A stretch of 64,000 bases of DNA from Aquirufa rosea (GTDB lineage: Bacteria; Bacteroidota; Bacteroidia; Cytophagales; Spirosomataceae). The stretch lies in NCBI RefSeq assembly GCF_004118285.1, contig NZ_SDHY01000003.1, positions 62,001 through 126,000 on the forward strand, written 5' to 3'. How positions within the stretch are numbered: position 1 is the stretch's first letter; each line of letters begins with the position of its first letter. This document shows, piece by piece, positions 26,160 to 34,285 of this stretch. Made by a program: the position numbers and the translations under genes. The notes under the pieces were generated by a model. It was given only the letters and a program-made list of their open reading frames with translations. It was not told where the DNA came from and searched no databases.

Positions 26160-27482
26160 ATGAACAAAAAGCGTATCGATGGCTTGAATCGAAGGGATTT
26201 TCTTTCGAAAGCCAGTTTGGCCTTTGGCTCAATCATGATTGTTCCAAGGCATGTTTTAGGCGGTAGGCGACCGGATGGAAGTGCTTATTTAGCTCCAAGT
26301 GATGTACTTAATTTAGGATTTATTGGAACTGGAAAACAGGGTCGAGGTCTTTCGAACTCCTTTCTGTCCACTGGTCAGGTAAGAATTAGTGCCATCAGCG
26401 AGGTTTACCAAGCCAAAGCCAATTTATTCATTGATCGTGTCAAGGAAAATTATTCCAAAAACCCATCTTGGGGGACATTTTCTAATTTTCCTGTTTATCA
26501 AGATTACCGAGAATTACTAGCGGCTAAAAATGTGGATGCAGTAGTTATTGCTACTCCAGACCACTGGCATGCAGCTATGGCTGTAAAAGCAGCGGAGGCC
26601 GGAAAAGATATTTATTGCGAAAAGCCTTTGTCCTTAACGGTGAAAGAGGGAAGAGCTATGGTAAATGCCGCCAGAAAACATAAAAGAGTATTTCAGACGG
26701 GAAGTATGCAACGATCTTGGCCAGAATTTCGTCAGGCAGTAGAATTGATTCGGAATGGATATATTGGAGAAGTAAAATCCATCAAAGTGAATGTGGGGCC
26801 ACCTCCAGAAGCCTATCATTTACCGGCTCAAGCTATTCCGGAAGGATTGGATTTTGAGAAATGGTTAGGGCCCAATGATGCCGTTGCGTTCAACTCAGAA
26901 TTGGCACCTCCAATTTCACAAGATGTATTCCCCAACTGGAGAAAATACAAGGAGTTTGGTGGTGGTGGAATGACAGATTGGGGAGCTCATATGTTCGATA
27001 TCGTTCAGTGGGCTTTGGATATGGATCATTCGGGACCGGTGAAAGTAAGTGCTCCCAATGGAAAAGATCAGCCATATTTGACCTATACTTATGCGAACGG
27101 TATCACCATGACTCATCAGGCTTGGGAATGGAATAGTGGGGTAGAATTTGTAGGAACTGAAGGGACATTACGCAGCGCCAGAAAAAAACTAGAAACTTCT
27201 AAACCAGAATTGAAGGACCGTGTCATTGGGCCTAATGAGAAACGCGTCTATAAAAGTGAAAATCATTACTTGGATTTTATTCAAGCTATTCGAAATAGAA
27301 GCATGCCAATTTGTGATGTTGAAATTGGACATCGTACAGCTTCGGTATGTAATATTGGAAATATCGCATATGCCACCAACAAGTCATTGGAATGGAATCC
27401 AAAAACGGAGAAATTTAATGATGCAGAAGCTGATGCTTTATTAGGAAGAAAATTGAACAAAACTTGGGGAATTAAAATTTAA
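26160..27482 (+). CDS. Tat-exported Gfo/Idh/MocA-family oxidoreductase
   Basis: 440 residues from ATG at 26160; a TTG two codons upstream is not needed. The twin-arginine motif NRRDFLSKAS at 10-19 and a hydrophobic stretch direct folded export. The NAD-binding fold starts at LGFIGTGKQGRG (about 51-62) and the family motif CEKPLSL (with catalytic Lys) follows; GGGGMTDWGAHMFDIVQWAL is the C-terminal-domain helix typical of the periplasmic Bacteroidota subgroup. Such enzymes carry tightly bound NAD and oxidise sugars, in several known cases at C3 of glycosides. A DUF1080 gene follows after three bases. Confidence 0.9.
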   Translation: MNKKRIDGLNRRDFLSKASLAFGSIMIVPRHVLGGRRPDGSAYLAPSDVLNLGFIGTGKQGRGLSNSFLSTGQVRISAISEVYQAKANLFIDRVKENYSKNPSWGTFSNFPVYQDYRELLAAKNVDAVVIATPDHWHAAMAVKAAEAGKDIYCEKPLSLTVKEGRAMVNAARKHKRVFQTGSMQRSWPEFRQAVELIRNGYIGEVKSIKVNVGPPPEAYHLPAQAIPEGLDFEKWLGPNDAVAFNSELAPPISQDVFPNWRKYKEFGGGGMTDWGAHMFDIVQWALDMDHSGPVKVSAPNGKDQPYLTYTYANGITMTHQAWEWNSGVEFVGTEGTLRSARKKLETSKPELKDRVIGPNEKRVYKSENHYLDFIQAIRNRSMPICDVEIGHRTASVCNIGNIAYATNKSLEWNPKTEKFNDAEADALLGRKLNKTWGIKI

Positions 27483-27485
27483 ACT

Positions 27486-28118
27486 ATGAAAATGAAAAAG
27501 ATTGCATTGACCGTGATGTTTGGCCTGATGGCCTGTACCCTAGGATTTTCTCAAAAGGGGAAATGGGTTGAATTATTTGATGGTAAAAGCTTAGATGGCT
27601 GGAAAGCTAGTGAAAGACCAGAATCTTTCCGCGTGGAAGATGGCAATTTAGTGGTTGAAGGCCAGCGCGCACATTTGTACTATGATGGAGCATTTAACAA
27701 TCACAATTTCAAGGATTTTGAAGTTCAAGCGCGCATCATGACTTTTCCTGGAGCTAATTCTGGACTTTATGTACACACCGATTTTTTACCGGGAGATTGG
27801 CCAAAGCAAGGATATGAAATACAAGTGAACAATTCACATACCGACTGGAGAAGGTCAGCCAGTTTATACAATGTGGTGGATGTAGCCGAGGTATATGTAA
27901 AGGATAATGAGTGGTATGATATGACAGTAACGGTAAAAGGAAACCGCATAGTTACAAAGATCAATGGAATCACCGTGGTAGACTATACTCAACCAGAAAA
28001 CCCTTTGAGAAATAAAGGACAGGAATTGAGACTAATAAAAAATGGGACCATCGCTATTCAAGCACATGATCCCAAATCTAAAGTAATGTATAAGTCGATT
28101 AAAGTTCGACTATTATAA
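27486..28118 (+). CDS. DUF1080 (3-keto-disaccharide hydrolase domain) secreted protein
   Basis: 210 residues. The signal peptide runs to about residue 23 (GLMACTLGFSQ); a lipobox-like LMAC is possible but atypical. The mature part begins with the DUF1080 signature WVELFDGKSLDGWKA and has the concanavalin-like strands SGLYVHTDF, GYEIQVNN and IAIQAHDPKSKVMYKSIKVR. Members cleave 3-keto-glycosides or bind sugars. It follows a Tat-exported Gfo/Idh/MocA gene by three bases, so the pair probably oxidises and then cleaves a glycoside in the periplasm. Its stop codon region overlaps that of the convergent lpd gene by six bases. Confidence 0.88.
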   Translation: MKMKKIALTVMFGLMACTLGFSQKGKWVELFDGKSLDGWKASERPESFRVEDGNLVVEGQRAHLYYDGAFNNHNFKDFEVQARIMTFPGANSGLYVHTDFLPGDWPKQGYEIQVNNSHTDWRRSASLYNVVDVAEVYVKDNEWYDMTVTVKGNRIVTKINGITVVDYTQPENPLRNKGQELRLIKNGTIAIQAHDPKSKVMYKSIKVRLL

Positions 28119-29507
28119 ATCAACTGCTTCACCATAGGCCGCTTCTGTTGCACCTTTAAACGCTTCAGAAATGGTCGGGTGAGGGTGTACAGATTTCATG
28201 ATTTCATAAGCTGTACTTTCTAGTTTACGTACTACCACTGCTTCTGCAATCATTTCGGTAACATTGTAACCAATCATGTGCGCACCAAGCAATTCGCCAT
28301 ATTTGGCATCATAAATTACCTTCACAAAGCCATCGCGAGCTCCGGCAGCGGTGGCTTTTCCAGAAGCTACAAAAGGGAATTTGCCCACTTTGATATCATA
28401 TCCAGCTTCTTTCGCCTTTTTCTCTGTCATACCTACTGAAGCAATTTCTGGCGTACAATAAGTACATCCTGGGATGTTGGTATAATCCAATGCTTCTGTT
28501 TTATGACCAGCTATTTTTTCCACACAAATGATTCCTTCTGCAGAAGCAACGTGCGCTAAGGCAGGGCCTGGAGTAACGTCACCAATGGCGAAATAACCAG
28601 GAATATTGGTTTCGTACCAAGCATTTACTGGGATTTTACCTTTGTCAACGATGATACCTACTTCTTCTAAACCAATGTTTTCTAAGTTAGCAATAACACC
28701 AGCAGCTGACAACACGATGTCGCATTCAATTTCTTGATTACCGCTAGGTGTTTTAATAGCAACTTTGCAACCCTTGCCTTTGGTATCTACTTTTTCAACA
28801 CTGGAATTGGTTAAGATATCAATTCCCATTTTCTTATATTGCTTAGCTAATTCTTTAGAAACATCTTCATCTTCGACTGGCACTACATTAGGTAAAAATT
28901 CTACTATTGTCACCTTCGTTCCCATAGCAGCATAAACATAGGCAAACTCTACTCCAATGGCACCAGATCCGATGATCACCATGGAATCAGGTTTTTTGCT
29001 TAGGCTCATCGCCTTACGGTATTCAATTACTTTTTCTCCATCAATGGGAATATTAGGCAATGCTCTAGCGCGAGCACCGGTAGCAATCATCACATTTTTG
29101 GCCTCATAGATCGTCGCTTTTCCTTCGGCATCTGTTACTTCTACTTTTTTGCCAGGTTTGATTTTTCCAAAACCCATAATCACATCGATTTTGTTTTTTT
29201 TCATCAAAAACTGAACGCCTTTACTCATGCTATCTGCAACGCCACGAGAACGTTGAATCACCGCATTGAAATCAGCTTCCGCTCCTTTAACGGTAATTCC
29301 ATAATCAGCAGCATGTTTGATGTATTCAAAAACTTGAGCAGACTTTAATAATGCCTTTGTAGGAATACAACCCCAGTTTAGGCAGATACCACCTAAAGAT
29401 TCTTTTTCCACTACTGCACATTTTAAGCCTAATTGAGAAGCTCGGATTGCGGCTACATAACCACCAGGGCCAGATCCAACCACAATTAAATCATATTGTT
29501 GCGCCAT
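28113..29507 (-). CDS. lpdA: Dihydrolipoyl dehydrogenase
   Basis: 464 residues from ATG at 29507; an upstream in-frame start (29540) adds 11 residues that do not belong to the fold. FAD motif VVGSGPGGYVAA, redox disulfide C42-x4-C47 in GGICLNWGCIPTK, NAD motif IIGSGAIGVEFA, second FAD motif YFAIGDVTPGPALAHVA, and the C-terminal HPHPTISEA with the catalytic His-Glu. It reoxidises the lipoyl groups of the pyruvate and 2-oxoglutarate dehydrogenase complexes or of glycine cleavage. It stands alone; no partner E1/E2 genes are nearby. Confidence 0.96.
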   Translation of the reverse strand: MAQQYDLIVVGSGPGGYVAAIRASQLGLKCAVVEKESLGGICLNWGCIPTKALLKSAQVFEYIKHAADYGITVKGAEADFNAVIQRSRGVADSMSKGVQFLMKKNKIDVIMGFGKIKPGKKVEVTDAEGKATIYEAKNVMIATGARARALPNIPIDGEKVIEYRKAMSLSKKPDSMVIIGSGAIGVEFAYVYAAMGTKVTIVEFLPNVVPVEDEDVSKELAKQYKKMGIDILTNSSVEKVDTKGKGCKVAIKTPSGNQEIECDIVLSAAGVIANLENIGLEEVGIIVDKGKIPVNAWYETNIPGYFAIGDVTPGPALAHVASAEGIICVEKIAGHKTEALDYTNIPGCTYCTPEIASVGMTEKKAKEAGYDIKVGKFPFVASGKATAAGARDGFVKVIYDAKYGELLGAHMIGYNVTEMIAEAVVVRKLESTAYEIMKSVHPHPTISEAFKGATEAAYGEAVDL

Positions 29508-29557
29508 TGTATTGCTTGAATTAAATGAATTTCTCCGCAATTTAGCACAAAACCGGG

Positions 29558-29565
29558 TATATTTG
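29558..29565 (+). promoter_or_regulatory. Probable -7 element for prfB
   Basis: TATATTTG matches TAnnTTTG and lies 22 bases before the prfB ATG. No TTTG is present at the usual -33 position. Confidence 0.5.
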
Positions 29566-29587
29566 TAGCTTAATTACACATTTAGGT

Positions 29588-30662
29588 ATGACAAAAGACA
29601 GGTTCAATGACCTGAAAGCCAGAATTGAGGCTTTGAGGAGGTATCTTTGACTACGATCACAAAAAATATTTGATTTCCGAACTTGAAACGGTCACTTTAG
29701 ATCCCAATTTTTGGAATAACCCTGAAAAAGCAGAAGGTACCATGCGAGAAATGCGTGGATTGAAGTTTTGGACTGATGGGTTTGATAAGCTTAATTCTTC
29801 TTTGGGAGATTTAGAAACTATTTGGGAATTTTATGAATTAGGTGATGCCTCCGAAATGGAGGTAGATTTGGAAGGGGCAAAACTGGAAGAACAGTTGGAA
29901 GCCTTGGAATTCCGAAAGATGATGTCTGAAGAGGGAGACCAAATGAGTGCTGTATTGGAGATAAATGCAGGGGCAGGAGGTACAGAATCTCAAGATTGGG
30001 CAAGTATGCTTTTACGCATGTATACTATGTGGGCGGAAAAAAACGGATTTAAAGTTCGTTTAGTAGATTCCAACGATGGGGATGTGGCGGGTTTAAAATC
30101 GGTAACGATTGAAATTGAAGGGGAGTTTGCCTATGGTAATTTACGGTCTGAAAATGGGGTACATCGATTGGTTCGTATTTCTCCATTTGATTCGAATGCC
30201 CGACGACATACTTCTTTTGCTTCCGTGTATGTTTATCCTTTGGCTGATGATTCCATCGAGATAGAGGTGAATCCGGCAGATATAGATTGGGATACATTTA
30301 GGTCTGGAGGTGCTGGTGGACAAAATGTCAATAAGGTAGAAACTGCAGTGCGATTGACTCATAGGCCATCTGGTATTATCATTGCTTGTCAGCAAGAAAG
30401 GTCTCAATTGCAAAACAAAGAAGTTGCTCTCCGTTTATTAAAATCTAAATTATATCAAATTGAGATTGATAAGCGCAATGCTGCGAGAGCTGAGGTGGAA
30501 GCTGGAAAGAAAAAAATAGAGTGGGGTTCTCAGATTAGGAGCTATGTGCTCGATGATCGTAGAGTGAAAGATCACCGTACCAATTACCAAACCTCAAACA
30601 CGGAAGCTGTTTTGGATGGTGAAATTAATGAATTCATTAAGGCCTATTTGATGGGGGAGTAA
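29588..30662 (+). CDS. prfB: Peptide chain release factor 2, +1 programmed frameshift
   Basis: The gene starts at ATG 29588 and runs 20 codons to an in-frame TGA at 29648-29650; after a +1 shift at CTT it continues from GAC at 29649 to 30662, giving about 357 residues. The shift site AGGAGG-TAT-CTT-TGA-C (29636-29651) has the Shine-Dalgarno-like stimulator three bases before the slippery CTT, as in the known RF2 autoregulation: low RF2 favours shifting. The protein has the SPF tripeptide that reads UGA/UAA stops ([12 protein letters not shown]) and the GGQ motif ([21 protein letters not shown]) for peptide release. A TTG at 29670 is not the true start. Confidence 0.97.
29636..29651 (+). promoter_or_regulatory. 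prfB programmed frameshift site
   Basis: AGGAGG (29636-29641), TAT, slippery CTT (29645-29647), stop TGA and then C. Pairing of AGGAGG with the ribosome plus the poor TGA-C stop context promotes a +1 shift. Found in most bacterial prfB genes. Confidence 0.95.
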
Positions 30663-30694
30663 TTACTTCGTTTAGATTCAGGTTCAGGTTTAAG

Positions 30695-30735
30695 TTTAGA
30701 TTTGACAACTTTTAAAAAGTTGTCAAATCTAAACC
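30695..30735. terminator. Perfect 20-bp inverted repeat between convergent prfB and holin-like operon
   Basis: GTTTAGATTTGACAACTTTT (30695-30714) and its exact complement (30716-30735) flank one A. Near the tip the stem is A/T-rich but no T tract follows either arm. Position between two converging transcripts suggests a bidirectional terminator; a dispersed palindromic repeat is the alternative. The half-motif GTTTAGATT also occurs just upstream at 30671-30679. Confidence 0.6.
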
Positions 30736-30764
30736 AAATCCAGTTTCAAAATTATCAACCAACC

Positions 30765-31115
30765 TTATTTTTCAGATGTAACTTCTTGATTATTTTCTTC
30801 TAACTGCTGGAGATATTCAAGTAACTTATCTTTGGCTAAAGAAAGTGCTAAGGCAATGGCATAAGATTTAATCGCACCTCCCAAAAAAGAACCCCCTTCT
30901 TTTGATTCAGGTTTACTTTTTTTCTCTGATTTATCAGAATCAGAAAATAAGGAATACACTAGATAAGCACTGAGTAATACGCCACCAATGAGTAAGACTT
31001 GACTACCTTTTTCCTTGATTTGTTGTTTGATTTCTCCTACTTCAGAGGAAAGCTCTTTTTCGTAGATTGCGGCTTGGGCAATTAAATCTTCCTTCTTAGT
31101 TTTGGCTCTGCTCAT
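30765..31115 (-). CDS. Small single-pass membrane protein of the DksA/holin-like operon
   Basis: 116 residues, no family recognised. The N-terminal half is charged and probably coiled-coil (KKEDLIAQAAIYEKELSSEVGE), followed by a hydrophobic helix (about 37-58, VLLIGGVLLSAYLVYSLF), a Lys/Ser/Glu-rich linker and a second helix rich in Ala/Leu (AIKSYAIALALSLAKDKLLEYL). This resembles the YtxH/DUF883-like small envelope proteins often encoded next to holin-X-type genes. Its ATG overlaps the stop of the holin-like gene (ATGA). Confidence 0.75.
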   Translation of the reverse strand: MSRAKTKKEDLIAQAAIYEKELSSEVGEIKQQIKEKGSQVLLIGGVLLSAYLVYSLFSDSDKSEKKSKPESKEGGSFLGGAIKSYAIALALSLAKDKLLEYLQQLEENNQEVTSEK

Positions 31116-31465
31116 AGCTCTATTTCTTCTTCAGAGGTGTAGGAATGCTGCACTTCATCGTGCTCTTCCTTGATTTTTTCTTTTTTGAGACTTTGAATTA
31201 AAATCAGGCTTACCAAAGCACTTATTCCAGCTACGATGAGGTAACCCAAGTAGGGACTATCAAGCCATTGATTTAAGAAATTAGCCATTGCCATCAGGGC
31301 AAAAAACAAGGTAATCAATATGGCAAAGGCTGTCAGGAAAAAAGAGAAAATTCGAGACAATAGCTCTTCAATTCGCTCTTGGATATCAAGTTTCACCAAT
31401 TCGAATTGCGTCTTGAGGTAATTACTCAAGAGGTCGATTAACCTATTGTTATCGAATAGCCCCAT
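31112..31465 (-). CDS. Holin-X/phage-holin-family-like membrane protein
   Basis: 117 residues. An N-terminal amphipathic helix (LLSNYLKTQFELVKLDIQERIEELLSR) precedes two transmembrane helices (about 39-66 and 74-95), ending in a long acidic tail. This layout fits the 'phage holin family' (Actinobacterial Holin-X) proteins, which are common chromosomal genes in Bacteroidota and are not thought to be phage lysis genes; their role is unknown. No phage genes surround it. It is the middle gene of a three-gene operon. Confidence 0.8.
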   Translation of the reverse strand: MGLFDNNRLIDLLSNYLKTQFELVKLDIQERIEELLSRIFSFFLTAFAILITLFFALMAMANFLNQWLDSPYLGYLIVAGISALVSLILIQSLKKEKIKEEHDEVQHSYTSEEEIEL

Positions 31466-31849
31466 TTATTTTTGTTTCAATTTAGCCTCAATTGAATGCT
31501 GTGTATGAGGAACTAAACGTAATCTTTCTTTCGAAATTAATTTGCCACTTTCGACACAAATACCGTAGGTTCCGTTCTTGATTCGCATTAATGCTTTTTC
31601 TAGGTTACTTGCAAACTTTTGTTGACGCACAGCCAATTGATTTAAATTCTCCTTTTCTGCTGTATCTGCTCCGTCTTCCATCACCTTGGAATTTCCTGCC
31701 GTGTCATCGGTACCCGGATCATTCTTCTTACTTAAGGTTTCTCTTAAGTAGGTTAATTCTGCTTTTGTTTCTTCTAGTTTTTTTAGAATGATTTCTTCAA
31801 ACTCCTTTAATTCTTCTGCTGAATACCTTTGCTTTTCTTCGTTTCCCAT
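31466..31849 (-). CDS. DksA/TraR-family protein without zinc-finger cysteines
   Basis: 127 residues. Coiled-coil N-terminal part with an acidic tip region (NDPGTDDTAGNSKVMEDGADTAEKE), followed by the DksA/TraR C-terminal motif GTYGICVESGKLISKERLRLVPHTQHSIEA. Only one of the four zinc cysteines is left (C98); this Cys-poor form is usual in Bacteroidota. DksA-like proteins bind in the RNA polymerase secondary channel and modify transcription with ppGpp. It is first in the operon with the holin-like and small membrane proteins; a -7-like TATATTTG on the minus strand at 31947-31954 would give a leader of about 90 bases. Confidence 0.85.
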   Translation of the reverse strand: MGNEEKQRYSAEELKEFEEIILKKLEETKAELTYLRETLSKKNDPGTDDTAGNSKVMEDGADTAEKENLNQLAVRQQKFASNLEKALMRIKNGTYGICVESGKLISKERLRLVPHTQHSIEAKLKQK

Positions 31850-32004
31850 GTTCTAAATAATGCTTAATCTGAATGTTGAATAAATATTTTGCTGTCGCAA
31901 GTATTTGTTAATCAGTGATTTAGTTTCGTTTCTTATAATGATAGCACAAATATAAATTTATCTATTTGAATTAGGTAATTATTACAAAAAATTGAAGATA
32001 AATT

Positions 32005-32577
32005 TTAGGTCTGGAGATTTTTTTTCCACTGCAAAAGTCCCCGAAAAGCCAAGAAGATATAGAGGAAATACAGCAAACTAGTTCCCCAAAGTTCTTTCTG
32101 AAGATACATGATTACGTAGATAAAATCAATCATAATCCACAATTTCCAGTTTTCTATTTTTCGATTAATTGCCAGCCAAGTTCCAAAAATACTCAAACCG
32201 GTTAATGTAGCATCAAGGTAGGCAAATGAAACCCCGAGGGTCCATTGGGTATGGAAATATCCCATGAATATCCCATAAATTATGGAACAGCTTGTGCCAA
32301 TAATTAATGTCCGCTTACTACTCTTTTCAGCTTGCCAGTCGAGTTCTTCCTTTTGCCAACGATAAAACCCGTAAATGGCTAATAAAACAAAGAAAACTTG
32401 TAATTCCATGTCGGAATACAAGCCATGCTGATAAAACAATATACCAAATAAAATGGAGGCAATCATATTCCAAAGCCAAGCAAAAACACTTTTTTGAATG
32501 GAGAAATGAACACCTAACAGAGAACACAGGATACCACTAAACTCCCAAATATTTTCTACAATCCATGAAAAGATCAT
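32005..32577 (-). CDS. pnuC: Nicotinamide riboside transporter PnuC family
   Basis: 190 residues from ATG at 32577; longer versions would reach back into nth. Seven hydrophobic segments are visible, starting IVENIWEFSGILCSLLGVHFSIQ, with the PnuC pattern W-x-W/N-x2-A (FAWLWNMIASILFGILFY), YGFYRW and DFIYVIMYLQKELW. PnuC moves nicotinamide riboside (or, in relatives, thiamine precursors) across the inner membrane by facilitated diffusion. The start overlaps the nth stop (ATGA). No NadR-like kinase or thiamine gene is adjacent, so the ligand within the family is not settled. Confidence 0.88.
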   Translation of the reverse strand: MIFSWIVENIWEFSGILCSLLGVHFSIQKSVFAWLWNMIASILFGILFYQHGLYSDMELQVFFVLLAIYGFYRWQKEELDWQAEKSSKRTLIIGTSCSIIYGIFMGYFHTQWTLGVSFAYLDATLTGLSIFGTWLAINRKIENWKLWIMIDFIYVIMYLQKELWGTSLLYFLYIFLAFRGLLQWKKNLQT

Positions 32578-33224
32578 GTTTTTAGAGTGTTTTTTTCGAA
32601 GTACAAACAAAAATGACTGATTGGACAAGCTCTGCACATGGGTTTTCTGGCTAAGCAAATGTAACGGCCATGTAAAATTAACCAGTGATGCGCTTTGGCT
32701 ATCACCTCAGTCGGTAAGTTTTTTACTAATAATTGTTCTACTTTTAAGGGAGTATTTGCGGTTTGTGGAACAAGCCCCAATCTTCTGGAAACCCGATATA
32801 CATGGGTATCTACTGCCATGGCGGGTTGCTTGTAGATGACAGACGCAATGACGTTGGCTGTTTTTCGTCCTACACCAGGTAAGGTTTGCAAATCCTCTAA
32901 AGATTCGGGCACTTCTCCTTGAAAGGAGTCAATTAATTTTTGTCCCAAACCCAGTAGGTGCTTCGCCTTGTTATTGGGATAGGAAACAGAACGAATATAG
33001 CTAAATATCTCGTCGACGGAAGACTGTGCTAAATCCTTGGGTCCAGGAAAGCGCTTGAAAAGGGCAGGAGTAATTTGGTTAATTCTCTTGTCAGTGCATT
33101 GGGCGGAAAGAACTACGGCTACCAATAACTCATACGGATTACGGTAATGTAATTCCGTTTCTGCCTCCGGGAATGAGCTGGAAAAATGATTAACAAATGC
33201 TTGAAATCGTTCTTTTCTCTGCAT
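32574..33224 (-). CDS. nth: Endonuclease III
   Basis: 216 residues from ATG at 33224; an in-frame TTG at 33242 is rejected since the E. coli enzyme starts at the same place relative to ELLVAVVLSAQCTD. The helix-hairpin-helix LPGVGRKTANVI carries the catalytic Lys, MAVDTHVYRVSRRLGL the catalytic Asp, and the 4Fe-4S cluster is C190-x6-C197-x2-C200-x5-C206, complete. It removes oxidised pyrimidines and nicks abasic DNA. Translationally coupled to pnuC. Confidence 0.96.
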   Translation of the reverse strand: MQRKERFQAFVNHFSSSFPEAETELHYRNPYELLVAVVLSAQCTDKRINQITPALFKRFPGPKDLAQSSVDEIFSYIRSVSYPNNKAKHLLGLGQKLIDSFQGEVPESLEDLQTLPGVGRKTANVIASVIYKQPAMAVDTHVYRVSRRLGLVPQTANTPLKVEQLLVKNLPTEVIAKAHHWLILHGRYICLARKPMCRACPISHFCLYFEKNTLKT

Positions 33225-33272
33225 GAAAAATGCTTTCACCAAAGGTAAGAAAAATTCAAGAAATGCCCATTC

Positions 33273-33491
33273 TTAGGATTGAATGGGCATTTGGTGTTTA
33301 GAATAGGCTAAAATAGCCTCTATTGCTCTACTAGGGGGTTCTAGTAGGGCATTGTCCAAAGACAATTTGACCTTTTGTAAGGAAGCCAATTCCAATTGAT
33401 CTTCCCATGTTAAAACGGATGTCTGGCCCTTTTTAGGCTCATAAAGGTTTTTGACTAGGTCATTTGGGGTAAAGTTTTGCGTCATAGGCAT
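33273..33491 (-). CDS. Small protein overlapping the end of an ECF sigma factor gene
   Basis: 72 residues, hypothetical. The start (ATG at 33491, with a second ATG two codons on) overlaps the last 32 bases of the sigma factor gene in a different frame, suggesting coupled translation. It is soluble with no transmembrane helix and no cysteines; two predicted helices (WEDQLELASLQKVKLSLDNALLEPPSRAIEAILAYS). Its position is that of an anti-sigma factor, but no membrane or zinc-binding anti-sigma features are visible. The true extent is uncertain. Confidence 0.6.
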   Translation of the reverse strand: MPMTQNFTPNDLVKNLYEPKKGQTSVLTWEDQLELASLQKVKLSLDNALLEPPSRAIEAILAYSKHQMPIQS

Positions 33492-34059
33492 TCTCTTGTT
33501 TTTCTAGCATTTTTCTTAGGTTGATTAATGCATAACGCATTCTACCTAAGGCCGTATTGATGCTAACTTGAGTTTGTGCCGCAATTTCTTGGAAACTTAA
33601 TTCTTCGTAATGACGCATCACAAGGACCTCTCGTTGTTCATCAGGCAATTTTTTTATTAATTCTCTGATATTAACGATTTGATCTTCTTTTAATTGTATT
33701 TCTTCTGCAGAATCTTCTGCAAACTCAAAACTATTGAATACTTTCGACCCATCCTCTAAAACAATGGTCGGGTAACGCTTATCTTTTCGGAAATAATCAA
33801 TAGCTAAATTGTGCGCTATTCTAACCACCCAAGGCAAAAATTTGCCCTCTTCATTGTAACGTCCCGACTTCAATACGTCGATCGCTTTGATATAAGTTTC
33901 TTGTAAAAGATCTTCGGCAATGTACCTGTCTTTCACAATTAAATAAATGGTGGTATATACTTTGGATTTACTTCTTTTAACCAAGGTTTCAAAAGCCTGG
34001 TCGTTGCCTTGGATGTACGCTGACACCAACGCTGCATCGTTAACTTGATTTTTGATCAT
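33460..34059 (-). CDS. ECF-type RNA polymerase sigma factor
   Basis: 199 residues. Region 2 is at about 25-100 (RYIAEDLLQETYIKAIDVL...FLPWVVRIAHNLAIDYFRKDKR) and region 4 at about 140-195 (LPDEQREVLVMRHYEELSFQEIAAQTQVSINTALGRMRYAL). It directs RNA polymerase to its own promoter class; the target genes are unknown. A good vegetative-type promoter lies upstream (34134-34163). The next gene downstream overlaps its end; the divergent gene at 34286 codes for a secreted protein. Confidence 0.93.
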   Translation of the reverse strand: MIKNQVNDAALVSAYIQGNDQAFETLVKRSKSKVYTTIYLIVKDRYIAEDLLQETYIKAIDVLKSGRYNEEGKFLPWVVRIAHNLAIDYFRKDKRYPTIVLEDGSKVFNSFEFAEDSAEEIQLKEDQIVNIRELIKKLPDEQREVLVMRHYEELSFQEIAAQTQVSINTALGRMRYALINLRKMLEKQENAYDAKLYPK

Positions 34060-34133
34060 AAAAATTCAAAATTGTTAACGTAGAGTTTTATCTCATGCAG
34101 GGTCTTGTTTTTTTTGGCGAATTGATTTCGATC

Positions 34134-34163
34134 CAAAAATAAATAAAACTTTTTTAAATCAAA
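34134..34163 (-). promoter_or_regulatory. Promoter of the ECF sigma factor gene
   Basis: Minus-strand TTTG at 34160-34163, an 18-base spacer and TATTTTTG at 34134-34141 match the Bacteroidota consensus. The leader would be about 68 bases. Confidence 0.65.
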
Positions 34164-34252
34164 ATGCACAGTGAAACTTTAGATATAAAATTTTTAATAT
34201 TTTTTTTTATCATTTCAAGCTACCACATGTTATGCAGGCATCATTTTTTTAG

Positions 34253-34260
34253 TAGATTTG
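34253..34260 (+). promoter_or_regulatory. Probable -7 element of the secreted duplicated-domain gene
   Basis: TAGATTTG matches TAnnTTTG, 25 bases before the ATG at 34286. The -33 region lacks TTTG. Confidence 0.4.
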
Positions 34261-34285
34261 TTGAACAAATTAAAATTAACGCCCA

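Noticed and set aside
29670-30662. RF2 starting at TTG 29670
   Set aside because: The region upstream encodes the RF2 N-terminus with the frameshift signal, so the real start is ATG 29588.
31112-31465. Holin-like protein as a sign of a prophage
   Set aside because: No other phage genes are present; holin-X-type proteins are ordinary chromosomal genes in Bacteroidota.
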